A stretch of 64,000 nt of DNA from Muribaculum gordoncarteri (GTDB lineage: Bacteria; Bacteroidota; Bacteroidia; Bacteroidales; Muribaculaceae): positions 2,852,001 to 2,916,000 of the forward strand of contig NZ_CP039393.1 of assembly GCF_004803695.1 (NCBI RefSeq), in the 5' to 3' direction. The notes beneath the pieces are model-generated. The model searched no databases and was not told the DNA's origin. It saw nothing but the letters and a program-made list of their open reading frames with translations. Below, piece after piece: positions 34,031-44,175 of the stretch; positions within the stretch are counted from its first letter, which is position 1, and every line of letters begins with the position of its first letter. A program made the position numbers and the translations under genes.

Positions 34031-34038
34031 TACTTTTG
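34031..34038 (+). promoter_or_regulatory. -7 box of the Lrp-family gene
   Basis: TACTTTTG fits TAnnTTTG and lies 39 bases before the ATG at 34077. Confidence 0.6.
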
Positions 34039-34076
34039 CTTTCCATTTCAACTTAAAACGATAATTTTGTTCCTGT

Positions 34077-34538
34077 ATGGATAGAATTGACAACCTAGAC
34101 CGAAAAATACTTGAAATAGTGATGCGCAATGCACGAATCCCGTCAAAGGACGTGGCAACAGAGTGTGGCGTGTCACGCGCTGCAATACATCAGCGCATTC
34201 AACGAATGATTGATTTGAAGGTAATAACCGGATCGGGCTACCATGTAAACCCCAAAGTGCTCGGCTACCGCACATGCACCTATATAGGCGTCAACCTTGA
34301 ACGCGGAGCCATGTATCGTGATGTAGTCCCCGAACTTGAAAAAATCCCCGAGGTAGTAGAATGTCACTTCACTACCGGCCCCTACACCATGCTGATAAAG
34401 CTATATGCTCGCGACAACGAGCATCTTATGGAGCTGCTTAACGACAAAATACAGATGATTCACGGTGTAAAAGGCACCGAAACGCTCATTTCGCTTGATG
34501 ACAGCATCAACCGCGAAATTCCGGTACACTACGAATAA
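34077..34538 (+). CDS. Lrp/AsnC-family transcriptional regulator
   Basis: This 153-residue protein has an N-terminal winged helix-turn-helix (LDRKILEIVMRNARIPSKDVATECGVSRAAIHQRI) and a C-terminal RAM/ACT-like domain (TCTYIGVNLERG, VVECHFTTGPYTMLIKLYARD) that binds amino acids and mediates oligomers. It is monocistronic with its own promoter and terminator. The ligand is unknown; members usually respond to leucine or other amino acids. Confidence 0.94.
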   Translation: MDRIDNLDRKILEIVMRNARIPSKDVATECGVSRAAIHQRIQRMIDLKVITGSGYHVNPKVLGYRTCTYIGVNLERGAMYRDVVPELEKIPEVVECHFTTGPYTMLIKLYARDNEHLMELLNDKIQMIHGVKGTETLISLDDSINREIPVHYE

Positions 34539-34568
34539 CAAGGATTTTTACATTCGCCTCTATATAGA

Positions 34569-34600
34569 AAGTCCCTGCCGCTCATAAACGGCAGGGACTT
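34569..34600. terminator. Terminator between the Lrp and FKBP genes
   Basis: AAGTCCCTGCCG and CGGCAGGGACTT form a perfect 12-bp stem with an 8-base loop, followed by ATTTTAT. Convergent genes on both sides can use it. Confidence 0.9.
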
Positions 34601-34626
34601 ATTTTATATATGGTGTGCGATACTAC

Positions 34627-35523
34627 TTACTTTTTGGGAGTTTCGTTTACACCTGCTACTTCTACAGTGAACACGAGAGTCTGGTTGGGGCCGATCTTTG
34701 CGTAGGGTTGTCCTTCAACACCGTAAGCAAGGTCACCGGGGATGTAGAGGATGTACTTGGCACCCTTCTTCATCAGCTTAAGACCTTCACCGAAACCGGG
34801 CACTACGCTGCGGGGGCTGAATGTGCGAGCCTCACCCTTTGAATCATCAAATACGGTTCCGTCGGTAAGCTCACCCTTATAGATGACAGCCACACGGTCG
34901 GTATCGGTTATTGAATCACCTGCACCTTCAGTGATCACCTTATATGAAAGACCCGATTCGGTAGTCTTGATTGAGGGATCCTTTGCCTTCAAGTCGGCAA
35001 TGAACTTCTCACCTGCCTCACGATTGGCCTTTGCCTCGGGAGCATTTTCAAGCTCAGCCTTGCGACGCTCCTCGCTGCGCTGCTGTGCACGCTGCATCAT
35101 CAACTGGAGAGCCATGTTGTTGGCCGACAACTCATCCGAGTTTACACTGTCGGCAAGGAATGCCTTCTTAAACGAAGCCATGAACACGTTGCGGTCGATA
35201 TCGATGCCGCCCTGCTTGGCCATAGCGTCAAAGTTCTGTGCGAGGTTTACACCTGCGCGCAATCCCTGAAGATATGCGATATCCGATGTATCAGCCATGA
35301 TGGCAACCTGCATACCGCGTATGTAGGCATCCTTCTTAAGCTGTTCGGGAGTCATTGACTGACCAAGACTTCCGGCGATTTCCGAGCCGATTACCTTTCC
35401 GGCGAGTTCGGCGATTGAATCATTGAACGCAGCGTCCTCATTTCCGGCCGCGTTGCTTTTATTGCATGCGGTAGCACTAAAAAGCATTGCGCACACTCCG
35501 CAAGCCATAAATAATTTCTTCAT
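34627..35523 (-). CDS. FKBP-type peptidyl-prolyl isomerase, lipoprotein (FkpA-like)
   Basis: This 298-residue envelope foldase has a lipobox at Cys20 (FSATACNKS). The N-terminal helical dimerisation domain of FkpA/Mip proteins spans about 35-175, including the charged RSEERRKAELENAPEAKA segment. The FKBP domain occupies the last 100 residues (DRVAVIYKGELTDGTVFDDS, FSPRSVVPGFGEGLKLMKKGAKY, IPGDLAYG). It catalyses cis-trans proline isomerisation in the periplasm. It lies 32 bases after a cytoplasmic-type FKBP and probably shares its transcript. Confidence 0.93.
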   Translation of the reverse strand: MKKLFMACGVCAMLFSATACNKSNAAGNEDAAFNDSIAELAGKVIGSEIAGSLGQSMTPEQLKKDAYIRGMQVAIMADTSDIAYLQGLRAGVNLAQNFDAMAKQGGIDIDRNVFMASFKKAFLADSVNSDELSANNMALQLMMQRAQQRSEERRKAELENAPEAKANREAGEKFIADLKAKDPSIKTTESGLSYKVITEGAGDSITDTDRVAVIYKGELTDGTVFDDSKGEARTFSPRSVVPGFGEGLKLMKKGAKYILYIPGDLAYGVEGQPYAKIGPNQTLVFTVEVAGVNETPKK

Positions 35524-35555
35524 AATTCCTTTTTTTGATTTGATTATAAATTGGT

Positions 35556-36176
35556 TTAATTCACTTTTATAAGCTCTACATCGAATATCAAGGTAGAGTT
35601 GGGGCCGATTATGTTACCGGCGCCGTTAGGTCCGTAAGCAAGGTTTGACGGAATGAAAAGACGCCACTTTGCGCCCTCCTTCATCATTTGAAGAGCCTCG
35701 ACCCATCCGGGTATCACCTGAGTTACGCCGAAAGTTGCAGGTGCTCCGCGGTCGACCGAGCTGTCAAATACAGTACCGTCGATGAGCTTGCCGGTGTAAT
35801 GTACGGTAACGTTGTCGCCTGCTGAAGGCTGCTTGCCTGTTCCCTCTTCCAGCACCTCATACTGAAGTCCCGAAGGAGTAACGTTGACTTCCACACGCTT
35901 GCCGTTCTCTTCAAGGAAAGCCTTTCCGGCAGCGGCATTCACCTCACCCATCTTCTGAGCGGCTGCACGCTGCTCCTCTTCCATGGCCTGGAAGAAAATG
36001 CGTATCTCTTCCTTTGCCTCGTCATAGCTCATTTTAGGTTTGGCGCCTTCAAAAACTGCGGCAACTCCATCGGCAAAATCACGGACATTGATAGTCTTGA
36101 TTCCCGAATTGCGGAAATTATTGCCCATACTCAACCCTAAAGCATAGCTTATACGGTCTAAATCTTGGTTATCCAT
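35556..36176 (-). CDS. FKBP-type peptidyl-prolyl isomerase (FklB-like)
   Basis: This 206-residue isomerase has no signal peptide. Its N-terminal dimerisation region (ISYALGLSMGNNFRNSG, about 5-85) is followed by the FKBP domain with DNVTVHYTGKLIDGTVFDSS, VTQVIPGWVEALQMMKEG and IPSNLAYGPNGAG. Length and order match FklB/FKBP22. A minus-strand -7 box TAAATTTG lies at 36222-36229, about 46 bases upstream, serving this gene and probably the FkpA-like gene behind it. Confidence 0.93.
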   Translation of the reverse strand: MDNQDLDRISYALGLSMGNNFRNSGIKTINVRDFADGVAAVFEGAKPKMSYDEAKEEIRIFFQAMEEEQRAAAQKMGEVNAAAGKAFLEENGKRVEVNVTPSGLQYEVLEEGTGKQPSAGDNVTVHYTGKLIDGTVFDSSVDRGAPATFGVTQVIPGWVEALQMMKEGAKWRLFIPSNLAYGPNGAGNIIGPNSTLIFDVELIKVN

Positions 36177-36521
36177 GTTGTTTATAATTAAGTAAAAAAT
36201 TTCGATAACTTTACCAAGCTACAAATTTAGATAGAATATTTGAATTGTCAAAAAATCAGCTATATGACACATGAATCATTTGACGACGGCGTCCCGCGAC
36301 ACAATCATATTTTACCTCTGTTTGCAGTCATTCAACCATATAACATAACATCCTCGGCCAATGTTCCGCAACCCCGCTCCAACACCGTGATAAACAATAT
36401 TTTTTAACCCTTCGACATGCTTTATATTCAAATAGCTACATTTCTCAAGACGATTGTTTCGATTATTATTAATTTTATGTAATTTTGTAGCAAACGACTA
36501 AATTTTTATTGCCATTATATT
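36177..36521. other. Divergent intergenic region, promoters only
   Basis: It holds a minus-strand -7 box (TAAATTTG, 36222-36229) for the FKBP pair and a plus-strand box (36480-36487) for the peptidase. I see no ORF, repeat or RNA gene in it. Confidence 0.6.
36480..36487 (+). promoter_or_regulatory. -7 box of the C1 aminopeptidase gene
   Basis: TAATTTTG lies 35 bases before the ATG at 36522. Confidence 0.6.
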
Positions 36522-37718
36522 ATGAAACTGCTTTTAAGTGCCATTTTGGCCGGCGCAGTGGCTTTCAACGCCAGCGCCGACGACAAGGCTGCCAAAAACG
36601 ACAGCACAGGATTCAAATTCACCGATGTGAAAGTGGTTAAGACCACACCCGTTAAGGACCAGAACCAGACCGGTACATGCTGGTGCTTCTCAGGAAACTC
36701 ATTCTTTGAGGAAGAGGCCATGCACAAAGGCGCTCCCGAAGTCGATCTCAGCGAAATGTTTGTTGTGCGCAACTGCTACATCGACAAGGCAAAGAAATAC
36801 GTAAGGATGAACGGTGCCACCAACTTTTCACAGGGCGGCAGCATTCTTGATGTTCCCTACGTGTGGGAACACTACGGCGCAATGCCCGAAGAGGCTTACG
36901 CAGGCTTGAACTATGGCGAGAAAAAGCACGTTCACGGTGAGCTTTCGGCTGTCATGAAGGCCTATCTTGACGCAGTTATCGCCAAGCACGACCGCAAATA
37001 TTCGACTGCATGGCTTAAGGGATTTGAAGGAATCCTCGACGCCTATCTGGGAGAAGTGCCCGAATCGTTCACTTATAACGGCAAGACCTACACCCCGCAA
37101 AGCTTCGCAGCCGAGCTCAATCTCGACATGGACGACTATGTTCCCCTCACCTCGTTCACTCATCACCCCTACTACAAGCCTTTCGGTCTTGAAGTTTCCG
37201 ACAATTGGCTTTGGGGCAACTACTACAACCTGCCTCTTGACGAGCTGAAGACTGTTGTTGACAACGCTATCGACAAAGGCTACTCGGTTGTATGGGCTGC
37301 CGATGTAAGCGAAGGCGGCTTCAAGTGGAATGAAGGCTTTGCCGTAATGCCTAAGGAAAAGGACGAGAAGGACCTTACCGGAACCGAACTCGCCCGTTGG
37401 GTGAAGCTTTCCGACCGTGACCGCGCCAACTCACGCTTCGACATAAAGGGCCCGGTTGAAGAGATGGAAATCACCCCCGAGATACGCCAGGACATGTTTG
37501 ACCGTCAGGAAACAACCGACGACCACGGCATGGTCATCGTAGGCAAGGCCGTAGACCAGAAGGGCAACAAGTATTACAAGGTAAAGAACTCTTGGGACAC
37601 CAATCAGGTGTATGACGGATATTTCTACGTATCGGAACCCTATTTCCTCGCAAAGACTCTCAGCGTGCTCGTTAACCGCAACGCAATACCTGCGGCAACA
37701 GCGGCAAAGATAAAATAA
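36522..37718 (+). CDS. C1-family aminopeptidase (bleomycin hydrolase/PepC-like), exported
   Basis: This 398-residue papain-fold aminopeptidase carries the catalytic Cys53 in QNQTGTCWCFSG, with the oxyanion Gln just before it. The His is in TDDHGMVIVGK and the Asn in YKVKNSWD. Unlike cytoplasmic PepC it begins with a signal peptide (MKLLLSAILAGAVAFNASAD), so it should act in the periplasm or outside. Bacteroidetes commonly encode such exported C1 enzymes, presumably for peptide use. The tcdA gene follows after 30 bases. Confidence 0.93.
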   Translation: MKLLLSAILAGAVAFNASADDKAAKNDSTGFKFTDVKVVKTTPVKDQNQTGTCWCFSGNSFFEEEAMHKGAPEVDLSEMFVVRNCYIDKAKKYVRMNGATNFSQGGSILDVPYVWEHYGAMPEEAYAGLNYGEKKHVHGELSAVMKAYLDAVIAKHDRKYSTAWLKGFEGILDAYLGEVPESFTYNGKTYTPQSFAAELNLDMDDYVPLTSFTHHPYYKPFGLEVSDNWLWGNYYNLPLDELKTVVDNAIDKGYSVVWAADVSEGGFKWNEGFAVMPKEKDEKDLTGTELARWVKLSDRDRANSRFDIKGPVEEMEITPEIRQDMFDRQETTDDHGMVIVGKAVDQKGNKYYKVKNSWDTNQVYDGYFYVSEPYFLAKTLSVLVNRNAIPAATAAKIK

Positions 37719-37748
37719 CGACTCCCCCACAACCGCAATTGCACGCCA

Positions 37749-38474
37749 ATGCCGGTAAATGAATTCAACCAACGCACGGCTCTGCTGCTCGGAAACGAAG
37801 CAGTGGAGCTGCTTGCTACACGGCGCATAACCGTTGTGGGCACCGGCGGTGTGGGCAGTTACGCGGTGGAGATGCTCGCCCGTGCCGGTGTGGGACACAT
37901 AACCATCGTCGATGCCGATGTAGTGGCTCCGAGCAACCTCAACCGACAGTTGCCGGCCCTACACTCGACAATAGGAGCGCCCAAGGTCGAGGTCATGAAA
38001 CGCCGCATCCACGATATAAATCCCGAATGTACCGTCACGGCATTGGAGATGTTCATGACTCCCGATAACGTATCGTCGATTCTCGGCGACAATCCCCACT
38101 ATGTCATCGACGCCATCGACTCCATAGCCCCCAAGATAGCATTGATAGAGCACTGCTATCGCAATAAGATCAAGCTTATATCGTCGATGGGTGCGGGAGG
38201 ACGCGTCGACCCCACGAAAATACGTTACGCCGACATCTCCGAAACATTCCATGACGGGCTTGCCCGAGTGGTGCGTCAGCGGCTTAAACAGTGCGGAATC
38301 ACTTCGGGAGTAAAGGTGGTGTTCTCTACCGAACAGGCGCAGCGCAGCTCCCTCATACTCACCGACGAGATGCCCTGCAAGGCATCATCATTCGGAACCG
38401 TGGCATGGATACCGGCAATATTCGGCATGATGCTTGCCGCCTATGCCATAAACAGCATTACAGGAAAAAGATGA
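37749..38474 (+). CDS. tcdA: tRNA threonylcarbamoyladenosine dehydratase
   Basis: This 241-residue E1-like enzyme cyclises t6A37 in tRNA to ct6A using ATP. The Rossmann/adenylation motif [19 protein letters not shown] and the [13 protein letters not shown] block are typical of the ThiF/MoeB/TcdA group; [14 protein letters not shown] and the hydrophobic C-terminal helix favour TcdA. No catalytic CxxC zinc pairs are seen, as expected for this branch. Its TGA overlaps the next ATG (ATGA). Confidence 0.92.
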   Translation: MPVNEFNQRTALLLGNEAVELLATRRITVVGTGGVGSYAVEMLARAGVGHITIVDADVVAPSNLNRQLPALHSTIGAPKVEVMKRRIHDINPECTVTALEMFMTPDNVSSILGDNPHYVIDAIDSIAPKIALIEHCYRNKIKLISSMGAGGRVDPTKIRYADISETFHDGLARVVRQRLKQCGITSGVKVVFSTEQAQRSSLILTDEMPCKASSFGTVAWIPAIFGMMLAAYAINSITGKR

Positions 38475-39151
38475 TACAAGTACGCGACATATCAAAGAGC
38501 TACGGCAACCTGCAGGTGCTCTCCGACATAAACCTCGACATTATGAAGAGCGAAATAGTGTCGATTGTGGGCCCCAGCGGAGCGGGAAAGACAACTCTGC
38601 TGCAAATAATAGGCACTCTCGAACGCCCCGACTCGGGCAAGGTGCTTTACGACGGCGAGGATGTCATGTCGCTTAAGGACGCGCGACTTGCAAAATTCCG
38701 CAACCGCAACATAGGCTTTGTTTTCCAGTTTCATCAACTTTTGCCCGAGTTTACCGTTGTTGAGAATGTGGCAATGCCGGCACTTATCGGAGGAAGCAGC
38801 CGTGCGGCAGCCTTCTCCAAGGCCAAGGAGCTGATAGAGTACCTCGGACTCGCTGACCGCGCCGACCATAAGCCGGCTCAGCTATCGGGAGGAGAGCGAC
38901 AGCGTGCCGCCGTGGCACGTGCGCTTGTCAACAGCCCTCGTGTAGTGCTAGCCGACGAGCCGTCGGGAAGCCTCGACAGCCACAACAGGCGTGAGCTGCA
39001 CAAGCTGTTCTTCGACCTTCGTCGCGACATGGGACACACGTTTGTCATCGTCACCCATGACGAGTCGCTGGCCGCCGACACCGACCGCATAATACACATG
39101 CGTGACGGTCACATAACAGAAATAATAAATCAAAAAGACATCATTGCCTAA
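38471..39151 (+). CDS. lolD: ABC transporter ATP-binding protein, LolD-like
   Basis: This 226-residue ATPase has Walker [11 protein letters not shown], signature LSGGERQR and Walker [10 protein letters not shown], with the [20 protein letters not shown] segment typical of LolD/MacB-type lipoprotein-release ATPases. No permease is adjacent, as often in Bacteroidetes, where lolC/E lie elsewhere. The ATG overlaps the tcdA stop, and the following NigD-like gene begins immediately after its own stop. Confidence 0.9.
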   Translation: MIQVRDISKSYGNLQVLSDINLDIMKSEIVSIVGPSGAGKTTLLQIIGTLERPDSGKVLYDGEDVMSLKDARLAKFRNRNIGFVFQFHQLLPEFTVVENVAMPALIGGSSRAAAFSKAKELIEYLGLADRADHKPAQLSGGERQRAAVARALVNSPRVVLADEPSGSLDSHNRRELHKLFFDLRRDMGHTFVIVTHDESLAADTDRIIHMRDGHITEIINQKDIIA

Positions 39152-39823
39152 ATGACACATATTTTCCGATATAAGACAATCGCATCATTCATGGCCGCAT
39201 TAATGGCTGTGACCATGAGCTCATGCAGCGACGAGGAGTATAGCACCGAGATGATGCTTAGTGACATTGTCACTGTCACATCGGTGGGCAATGACACAAG
39301 ATTTGAATTTCAGCGTTACGATGACTCTCCGCTCATAAAACTCACCGCCGGCAATGTAGACCTCCCCGAAAAAATAGTCAACAACCGAGTGTTGCTGCGT
39401 TACTATCCAGAATCGGGAGAGCCCTATACTTCGGGAGCGGTAAAGGTAGTGGGACTCACCCTTATCAACAACGACACGACGCGCATACGCCCCATCGAAA
39501 AATACAACTGGACAGCCACGCCGGTCTATCTTAACTCGATATGGCGCACCGGCAACTACCTGAATCTGCGCATGAAGGTGGAATACTCCGAGAAACCGCG
39601 TCAATTCGGACTTGTGGTCGACTCTCTCACTCTGAAAAATCCGCAGCCCGAGGTCTACCTCGTCCATGACAAGCAAGGTCAGCCCGAAAACTACATGATG
39701 GAAACCTATGCTTCATTCGACATGACCAACTTGTGGTCACTCCCCACTTGTCAGTCGATAAAAGTACATGTCAACGACACAAACCTAAAAAAGGACATCT
39801 ACATATTCACTAAAAAACAATAA
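39152..39823 (+). CDS. NigD-like lipoprotein
   Basis: This 223-residue lipoprotein has a lipobox at Cys25 (VTMSSCSDEE). The N-terminal beta-rich OB-like region (LSDIVTVTSVGNDTRFEF, VLLRYYPESG) and C-terminal immunoglobulin-like strands match the NigD-like family found in Bacteroides. The original NigD is a bacteriocin-immunity-associated protein; the role of the many chromosomal relatives is unknown. Its ATG directly abuts the lolD stop codon, suggesting a shared transcript. Confidence 0.88.
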   Translation: MTHIFRYKTIASFMAALMAVTMSSCSDEEYSTEMMLSDIVTVTSVGNDTRFEFQRYDDSPLIKLTAGNVDLPEKIVNNRVLLRYYPESGEPYTSGAVKVVGLTLINNDTTRIRPIEKYNWTATPVYLNSIWRTGNYLNLRMKVEYSEKPRQFGLVVDSLTLKNPQPEVYLVHDKQGQPENYMMETYASFDMTNLWSLPTCQSIKVHVNDTNLKKDIYIFTKKQ

Positions 39824-39835
39824 CACCCTCACGAT

Positions 39836-40147
39836 ATGGATAACAACAACGGAAAAAAGAACGAGATTAAGATAGAGCTTACCCCCGAAGTGGCAAACGG
39901 TCACTACGCCAATCTCGCAATGATAGTACATTCGCCCAACGAATTTTTCATGGACTTCATCGCGCTTGCGCCAAACATGCCGCAAGCCAAGGTGCAGAGC
40001 CGCATAATCATGACTCCCGAAAATGCCAAGCAGCTGCTTTTTGCCCTGCGTGAGAATGTCGAACTGTATGAGAAGACCTTCGGCGTAATCGAGCCTCGCC
40101 GTCCTATGGGCAACAACGGCGACCTGCCCAATCCCTTCAAAGCTTGA
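39836..40147 (+). CDS. DUF3467 family protein
   Basis: This 103-residue protein has a single compact domain (IKIELTPEVANGHYANLAMI, VHSPNEFFMDFIALAPN, IIMTPENAKQLLFALRENV) matching DUF3467, widespread in Bacteroidetes and some other phyla. Function is unknown. There is no signal peptide. It lies 12 bases after the NigD-like gene and 32 bases before cysS. Confidence 0.88.
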   Translation: MDNNNGKKNEIKIELTPEVANGHYANLAMIVHSPNEFFMDFIALAPNMPQAKVQSRIIMTPENAKQLLFALRENVELYEKTFGVIEPRRPMGNNGDLPNPFKA

Positions 40148-40179
40148 TAATAAAAAAGTAACTCACAAAAATTACGACT

Positions 40180-41670
40180 ATGATCGAAAATTATCTTTCT
40201 TTATATAACTCACTGTCACGCCGCAAGGAACGTTTCGTCCCCATACACGAAGGAAGAGTGGGAATGTATGTATGCGGCCCAACCGTCTACGGTGACGGAC
40301 ATCTCGGTCACGCACGCCCTGCAATAACATTCGACATCCTTTACCGTTACCTCAACCATCTCGGCTACAAGGTGCGTTACGTGCGCAATATAACCGATGT
40401 GGGTCATCTTGAACACGATGCCGACGAAGGCGAGGACAAGATTGCCAAGAAAGCTCGACTTGAACAGCTCGAGCCCATGGAAGTGGTACAGCACTATCTC
40501 AACCGCTACCACAAGGCCATGGACGACCTGAACGTATTGCCGCCGTCAATCGAGCCTCACGCATCGGGTCACATTATCGAACAGATTGAATATATCAAGA
40601 AGATTCTTGACAGCGGATATGCCTACATCAGCGAAGGTTCGGTATATTTCGATGTCCCAAAGTACAATCGCGACCACCATTACGGCAAACTTTCGGGACG
40701 CAACATTGACGAGCTGCTCGCCACCACACGTGCGCTTGACGGTCAGCAGGAGAAGCACAATCCGGCCGATTTCGCCCTTTGGAAAAAGGCAGCGCCCGAA
40801 CACATAATGCACTGGCCTTCGCCCTGGAGCGAGGGATTCCCCGGCTGGCACCTCGAATGTTCGACCATGGGCGAAAAGTATCTCGGTGAAACATTTGACA
40901 TACACGGAGGCGGCATGGACCTGATGTTCCCCCATCACGAATGTGAGATAGCTCAGTCGGTGGCTCACAACGGCAAGGAAACCGTACACTACTGGATGCA
41001 CAACAACATGATTACCATCAACGGACAGAAGATGGGCAAATCACTCGGCAACTTCATCACACTCGATGAGTTCTTCACCGGTTCGCATCCGTCGCTTGAA
41101 CAGCCCTACTCTCCCATGACCATACGCTTCTTCATCCTGCAGGCACAATACCGAAGCACTCTCGACTTCTCTAACGAAGCGCTCCAGGCATCGGAGAAAG
41201 CTCTTAACCGAATGCTTGAGGGATGGCGACGACTCTACGAACTCACGCCGTCGGAAACATCGACAATCGATGTAAAGGATCTTCGTGCAAAATGCTACGA
41301 GGCAATGGACGACGACCTCAACACTCCTATTGTAATCGCACACCTGTTTGAGGCTTGCCGACTCATAAATCAAGTCAACGACGGAAAGGCCACCGCTACA
41401 GCCGACGACATCAAGGAACTGAAGGAGCTCTTTGACATATTCCTGATCAACATTCTCGGCATACGCACCGACATTCTCGGCAACGGAGCGTCATCAGGCG
41501 AGGCTCTGAAGCCCTTTGAGGATGCTGTGGGACTACTTCTCGACATCCGCGCCAAGGCTAAAGCGTCGAAGGATTGGGCAACAAGCGACCTTATACGCAA
41601 TCGCCTCTCTGAAATAGGTTTTGACATCAAGGACACCAAGGACGGCTACGAATGGAGTCTCAAAAAATAG
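40180..41670 (+). CDS. cysS: Cysteinyl-tRNA synthetase
   Basis: This 496-residue class I aminoacyl-tRNA synthetase charges tRNA-Cys. HIGH-type motif GHLGHARP, zinc ligands in [15 protein letters not shown] and [10 protein letters not shown], and KMSKS-type motif KMGKSLGNF are all visible, followed by the DALR domain and a short C-terminal domain. Length is normal. It is probably transcribed with the preceding DUF3467 gene and may read into the DMT exporter 17 bases downstream. Confidence 0.97.
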   Translation: MIENYLSLYNSLSRRKERFVPIHEGRVGMYVCGPTVYGDGHLGHARPAITFDILYRYLNHLGYKVRYVRNITDVGHLEHDADEGEDKIAKKARLEQLEPMEVVQHYLNRYHKAMDDLNVLPPSIEPHASGHIIEQIEYIKKILDSGYAYISEGSVYFDVPKYNRDHHYGKLSGRNIDELLATTRALDGQQEKHNPADFALWKKAAPEHIMHWPSPWSEGFPGWHLECSTMGEKYLGETFDIHGGGMDLMFPHHECEIAQSVAHNGKETVHYWMHNNMITINGQKMGKSLGNFITLDEFFTGSHPSLEQPYSPMTIRFFILQAQYRSTLDFSNEALQASEKALNRMLEGWRRLYELTPSETSTIDVKDLRAKCYEAMDDDLNTPIVIAHLFEACRLINQVNDGKATATADDIKELKELFDIFLINILGIRTDILGNGASSGEALKPFEDAVGLLLDIRAKAKASKDWATSDLIRNRLSEIGFDIKDTKDGYEWSLKK

Positions 41671-41687
41671 CGATTCATAACTGAAAA

Positions 41688-42632
41688 ATGACTCGTACAC
41701 TATCCGACAACGGAGCTTGGAAAGGACATCTGGCAATGTTGTTTGCCAATATGGTGTGGGGTATAATGGCCCCAATCTCCAAGACCATACTGCTTACAGG
41801 GCTGGTCAGCCCGGTTGCTCTCTCGGCGATAAGAATCGCCGGGGGAGCTTTGGTTTTCTTCATCATGGACATGATATTGCCGTCGTCCATTGTAAAGAAG
41901 GAGAAAATAATGCGAGGCGACTACATGAAGCTGTTTCTCGCATCCATCCTGATGATTGCCTGCAACCAAGGGCTTTACATCATGGGTGTAGGCCTCACAT
42001 CACCCATCGACGCCACCGTCATGTGCACCATCACGCCTATTTTCACCATGATTCTTGCGGCAATACTCATAGGAATGCCCATAACATGGATGAAGGCTGC
42101 CGGTGTGGCCGTGGGCCTTGGAGGTGCGTTGATGCTCGTGTTGTCGGACAGCGACAGCTCCCATGGCTCGACCAACCCCGTACTCGGCGACATCCTGTGC
42201 CTTGCCGCCCAATTCTGCGCAGCGTTGTACTACGTTATATTCAAGGACATCATAAGCCGCTACTCGCCATGGACCATGATGAAGTGGATGTTCTGGTTCT
42301 CGGCCGTCACCTACGTGCCCTGTTGTCTACCGTGGCTTATGGAGGTCGACTACACCTCGCTGCCGCCTTTCGTGTGGTGGTCGATGGCCTACATCATCAT
42401 TTTCGCATCATTCATCGCCTATCTGCTCATACCCTACTCCCAGCGTTTGCTTAAGCCTACGGTAGTGAGCATGTACACCTATTTCCAGCCGGTATTCTCG
42501 GCCCTGCTTGCAACAGCAATAGGAATCGCAGCTTTCGGATTGACCAAAATCACCGCAACGGCGCTGATATTCATAGGCGTGGCTTTCGTTACGCGCTCCA
42601 CGACCGACAAGCCGCAACCGGCAAAACAATAG
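41688..42632 (+). CDS. EamA/DMT-family membrane transporter
   Basis: This 314-residue inner-membrane protein has about ten hydrophobic helices in two EamA repeats (LAMLFANMVWGIMAPISK and GDILCLAAQFCAALYYVIFK). The second repeat ends with QRLLKPTVVSMYTYFQPVFSALLA at 263-286, a typical drug/metabolite-transporter block. Family members export amino acids, nucleotides or drugs; the substrate is unknown. It begins 17 bases after cysS and is followed 9 bases on by the RecD-like helicase. Confidence 0.9.
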   Translation: MTRTLSDNGAWKGHLAMLFANMVWGIMAPISKTILLTGLVSPVALSAIRIAGGALVFFIMDMILPSSIVKKEKIMRGDYMKLFLASILMIACNQGLYIMGVGLTSPIDATVMCTITPIFTMILAAILIGMPITWMKAAGVAVGLGGALMLVLSDSDSSHGSTNPVLGDILCLAAQFCAALYYVIFKDIISRYSPWTMMKWMFWFSAVTYVPCCLPWLMEVDYTSLPPFVWWSMAYIIIFASFIAYLLIPYSQRLLKPTVVSMYTYFQPVFSALLATAIGIAAFGLTKITATALIFIGVAFVTRSTTDKPQPAKQ

Positions 42633-42641
42633 ACCCGCACG

Positions 42642-44042
42642 ATGGATACGATGCAGTTTGCCGAGCTTGTCGTGAGCTCATTGCCCTACACCCCCACTTC
42701 ACAGCAAGTCGAGGTGATAGCGGCGTTGTCACGATTCTGCTCGTCACGCACACCTTCCGACACCGTATTCCTGCTCAACGGTTATGCCGGCACGGGAAAA
42801 ACATCGTTATGTGCCGCACTTGTACGCACACTCAATTCGGTGGGCATAGGCACCGTGCTACTCGCGCCTACGGGACGCGCCGCCAAGGTGCTCGGCGCAT
42901 TTGCCAAGCACCCCTCCTACACGATACACAGGCGTATTTACAGTGTAGGAGGCAACGACATCACATCGGCACGTGTGCTCCGTCAGGCACGTAACAACTC
43001 GACAAATGTCGTATTCATCGTCGACGAAGCATCCATGATAGGCGACGACAGCTCATCGGGCAATCTTCTTGAAAACCTTGTACACTATGTCTATTCAGGC
43101 ATCAACTGCCGACTGATTCTACTCGGCGACACCGCCCAGCTGCCTCCTGTAGGATGCGAGGAGAGTCCTGCCATGAGCGTTAAGCAGCTGCGGTCGCTCG
43201 GGTTGAGAGTCAATCGTGCGGTGCTCACTGCAACCGTCAGGCAGGCATCCGACTCCGGAATCCTATATAACGCCACATGGCTTAGACGGGCTATGAAAAA
43301 GGATCCCCTGCCCCCGCCAAAGCTCACCGTAACACCATTTAGTGATGTAAACGTGGTTGACGGTGAAGAGCTTGAGGACATGATAAACGAAGCCTATGCA
43401 CGTGACGGTGTGTCACAATCCATATTGATAACACGCTCCAACAAACGCGCCACCGAGTTTAATCTCGCAATACGCTCACGCATCTTCTACAGCGAAGAGG
43501 AGCTTACATCCGAGGAGCTGCTTCTTGTCGCCAAAAACAACTACTACTGGAGCAAGAAGATAAAGGGACTCGACTTCATTGCCAACGGCGATGTGGCAAT
43601 GGTTGAAAAAATCTATTCCACCGAGTCACGCTACGGTCACCGGTTTGCCGATGTGCGATTACTTCTCCCCGACCGTGAAATAACTCTCGACTGTAAGATT
43701 ATGCTCGACACTCTTGTGTCGGACGACGCTTCAATGAGCCGCGAGGTGATGATGAAACTCTACGAAAGCATAGTCGCCGACCCCGACGACAGCGAGCAAT
43801 CGGCAGCAACACGAGCCGCCAACGCCTTGAAGAGCCCCTACTTCAATGCAATACAGGTGAAGTATGCCTACGCCGTGACATGTCACAAGGCGCAGGGCGG
43901 ACAATGGAGCAATGTTTTTGTCGACATGAGCTACATTCCTCCCGAAGCTATGGGAATCGACTTCTACCGTTGGCTGTACACTGCCGTGACACGCGCCACC
44001 TCCAATCTATACCTGCTTAGCCCTACGGTTGAAATAATCTGA
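42642..44042 (+). CDS. RecD-like ATP-dependent DNA helicase
   Basis: This 466-residue SF1 helicase has Walker A LLNGYAGTGKTSLC, motif Ia APTGRAAKVL, Walker B VFIVDEASMIGD, motif III LLGDTAQLPPVG and a UvrD-C2-like C-terminus YAVTCHKAQGGQWSNVFVD. It is shorter than RecD2 because the N-terminal helix-hairpin-helix region is absent. It matches the compact RecD-like helicases common in Bacteroidetes, whose exact role in repair or phage response is unclear. It follows the DMT transporter by 9 bases. Confidence 0.92.
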   Translation: MDTMQFAELVVSSLPYTPTSQQVEVIAALSRFCSSRTPSDTVFLLNGYAGTGKTSLCAALVRTLNSVGIGTVLLAPTGRAAKVLGAFAKHPSYTIHRRIYSVGGNDITSARVLRQARNNSTNVVFIVDEASMIGDDSSSGNLLENLVHYVYSGINCRLILLGDTAQLPPVGCEESPAMSVKQLRSLGLRVNRAVLTATVRQASDSGILYNATWLRRAMKKDPLPPPKLTVTPFSDVNVVDGEELEDMINEAYARDGVSQSILITRSNKRATEFNLAIRSRIFYSEEELTSEELLLVAKNNYYWSKKIKGLDFIANGDVAMVEKIYSTESRYGHRFADVRLLLPDREITLDCKIMLDTLVSDDASMSREVMMKLYESIVADPDDSEQSAATRAANALKSPYFNAIQVKYAYAVTCHKAQGGQWSNVFVDMSYIPPEAMGIDFYRWLYTAVTRATSNLYLLSPTVEII

Positions 44043-44144
44043 TTGTGTTATAATCAAATCTATTTTTCGCTAACCAAGATTACAATTTGGTTAATTGATG
44101 GTCTGTTTTAATCGTTTTTATACTACGCTTTTCACAAAAATCCC

Positions 44145-44152
44145 TATTTTTG
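44145..44152 (+). promoter_or_regulatory. -7 box of the orphan histidine kinase
   Basis: TATTTTTG lies 23 bases before the ATG at 44176, leaving an untranslated leader of about 18 bases. Confidence 0.6.
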
Positions 44153-44175
44153 CAATATTAACCTAACATGACATA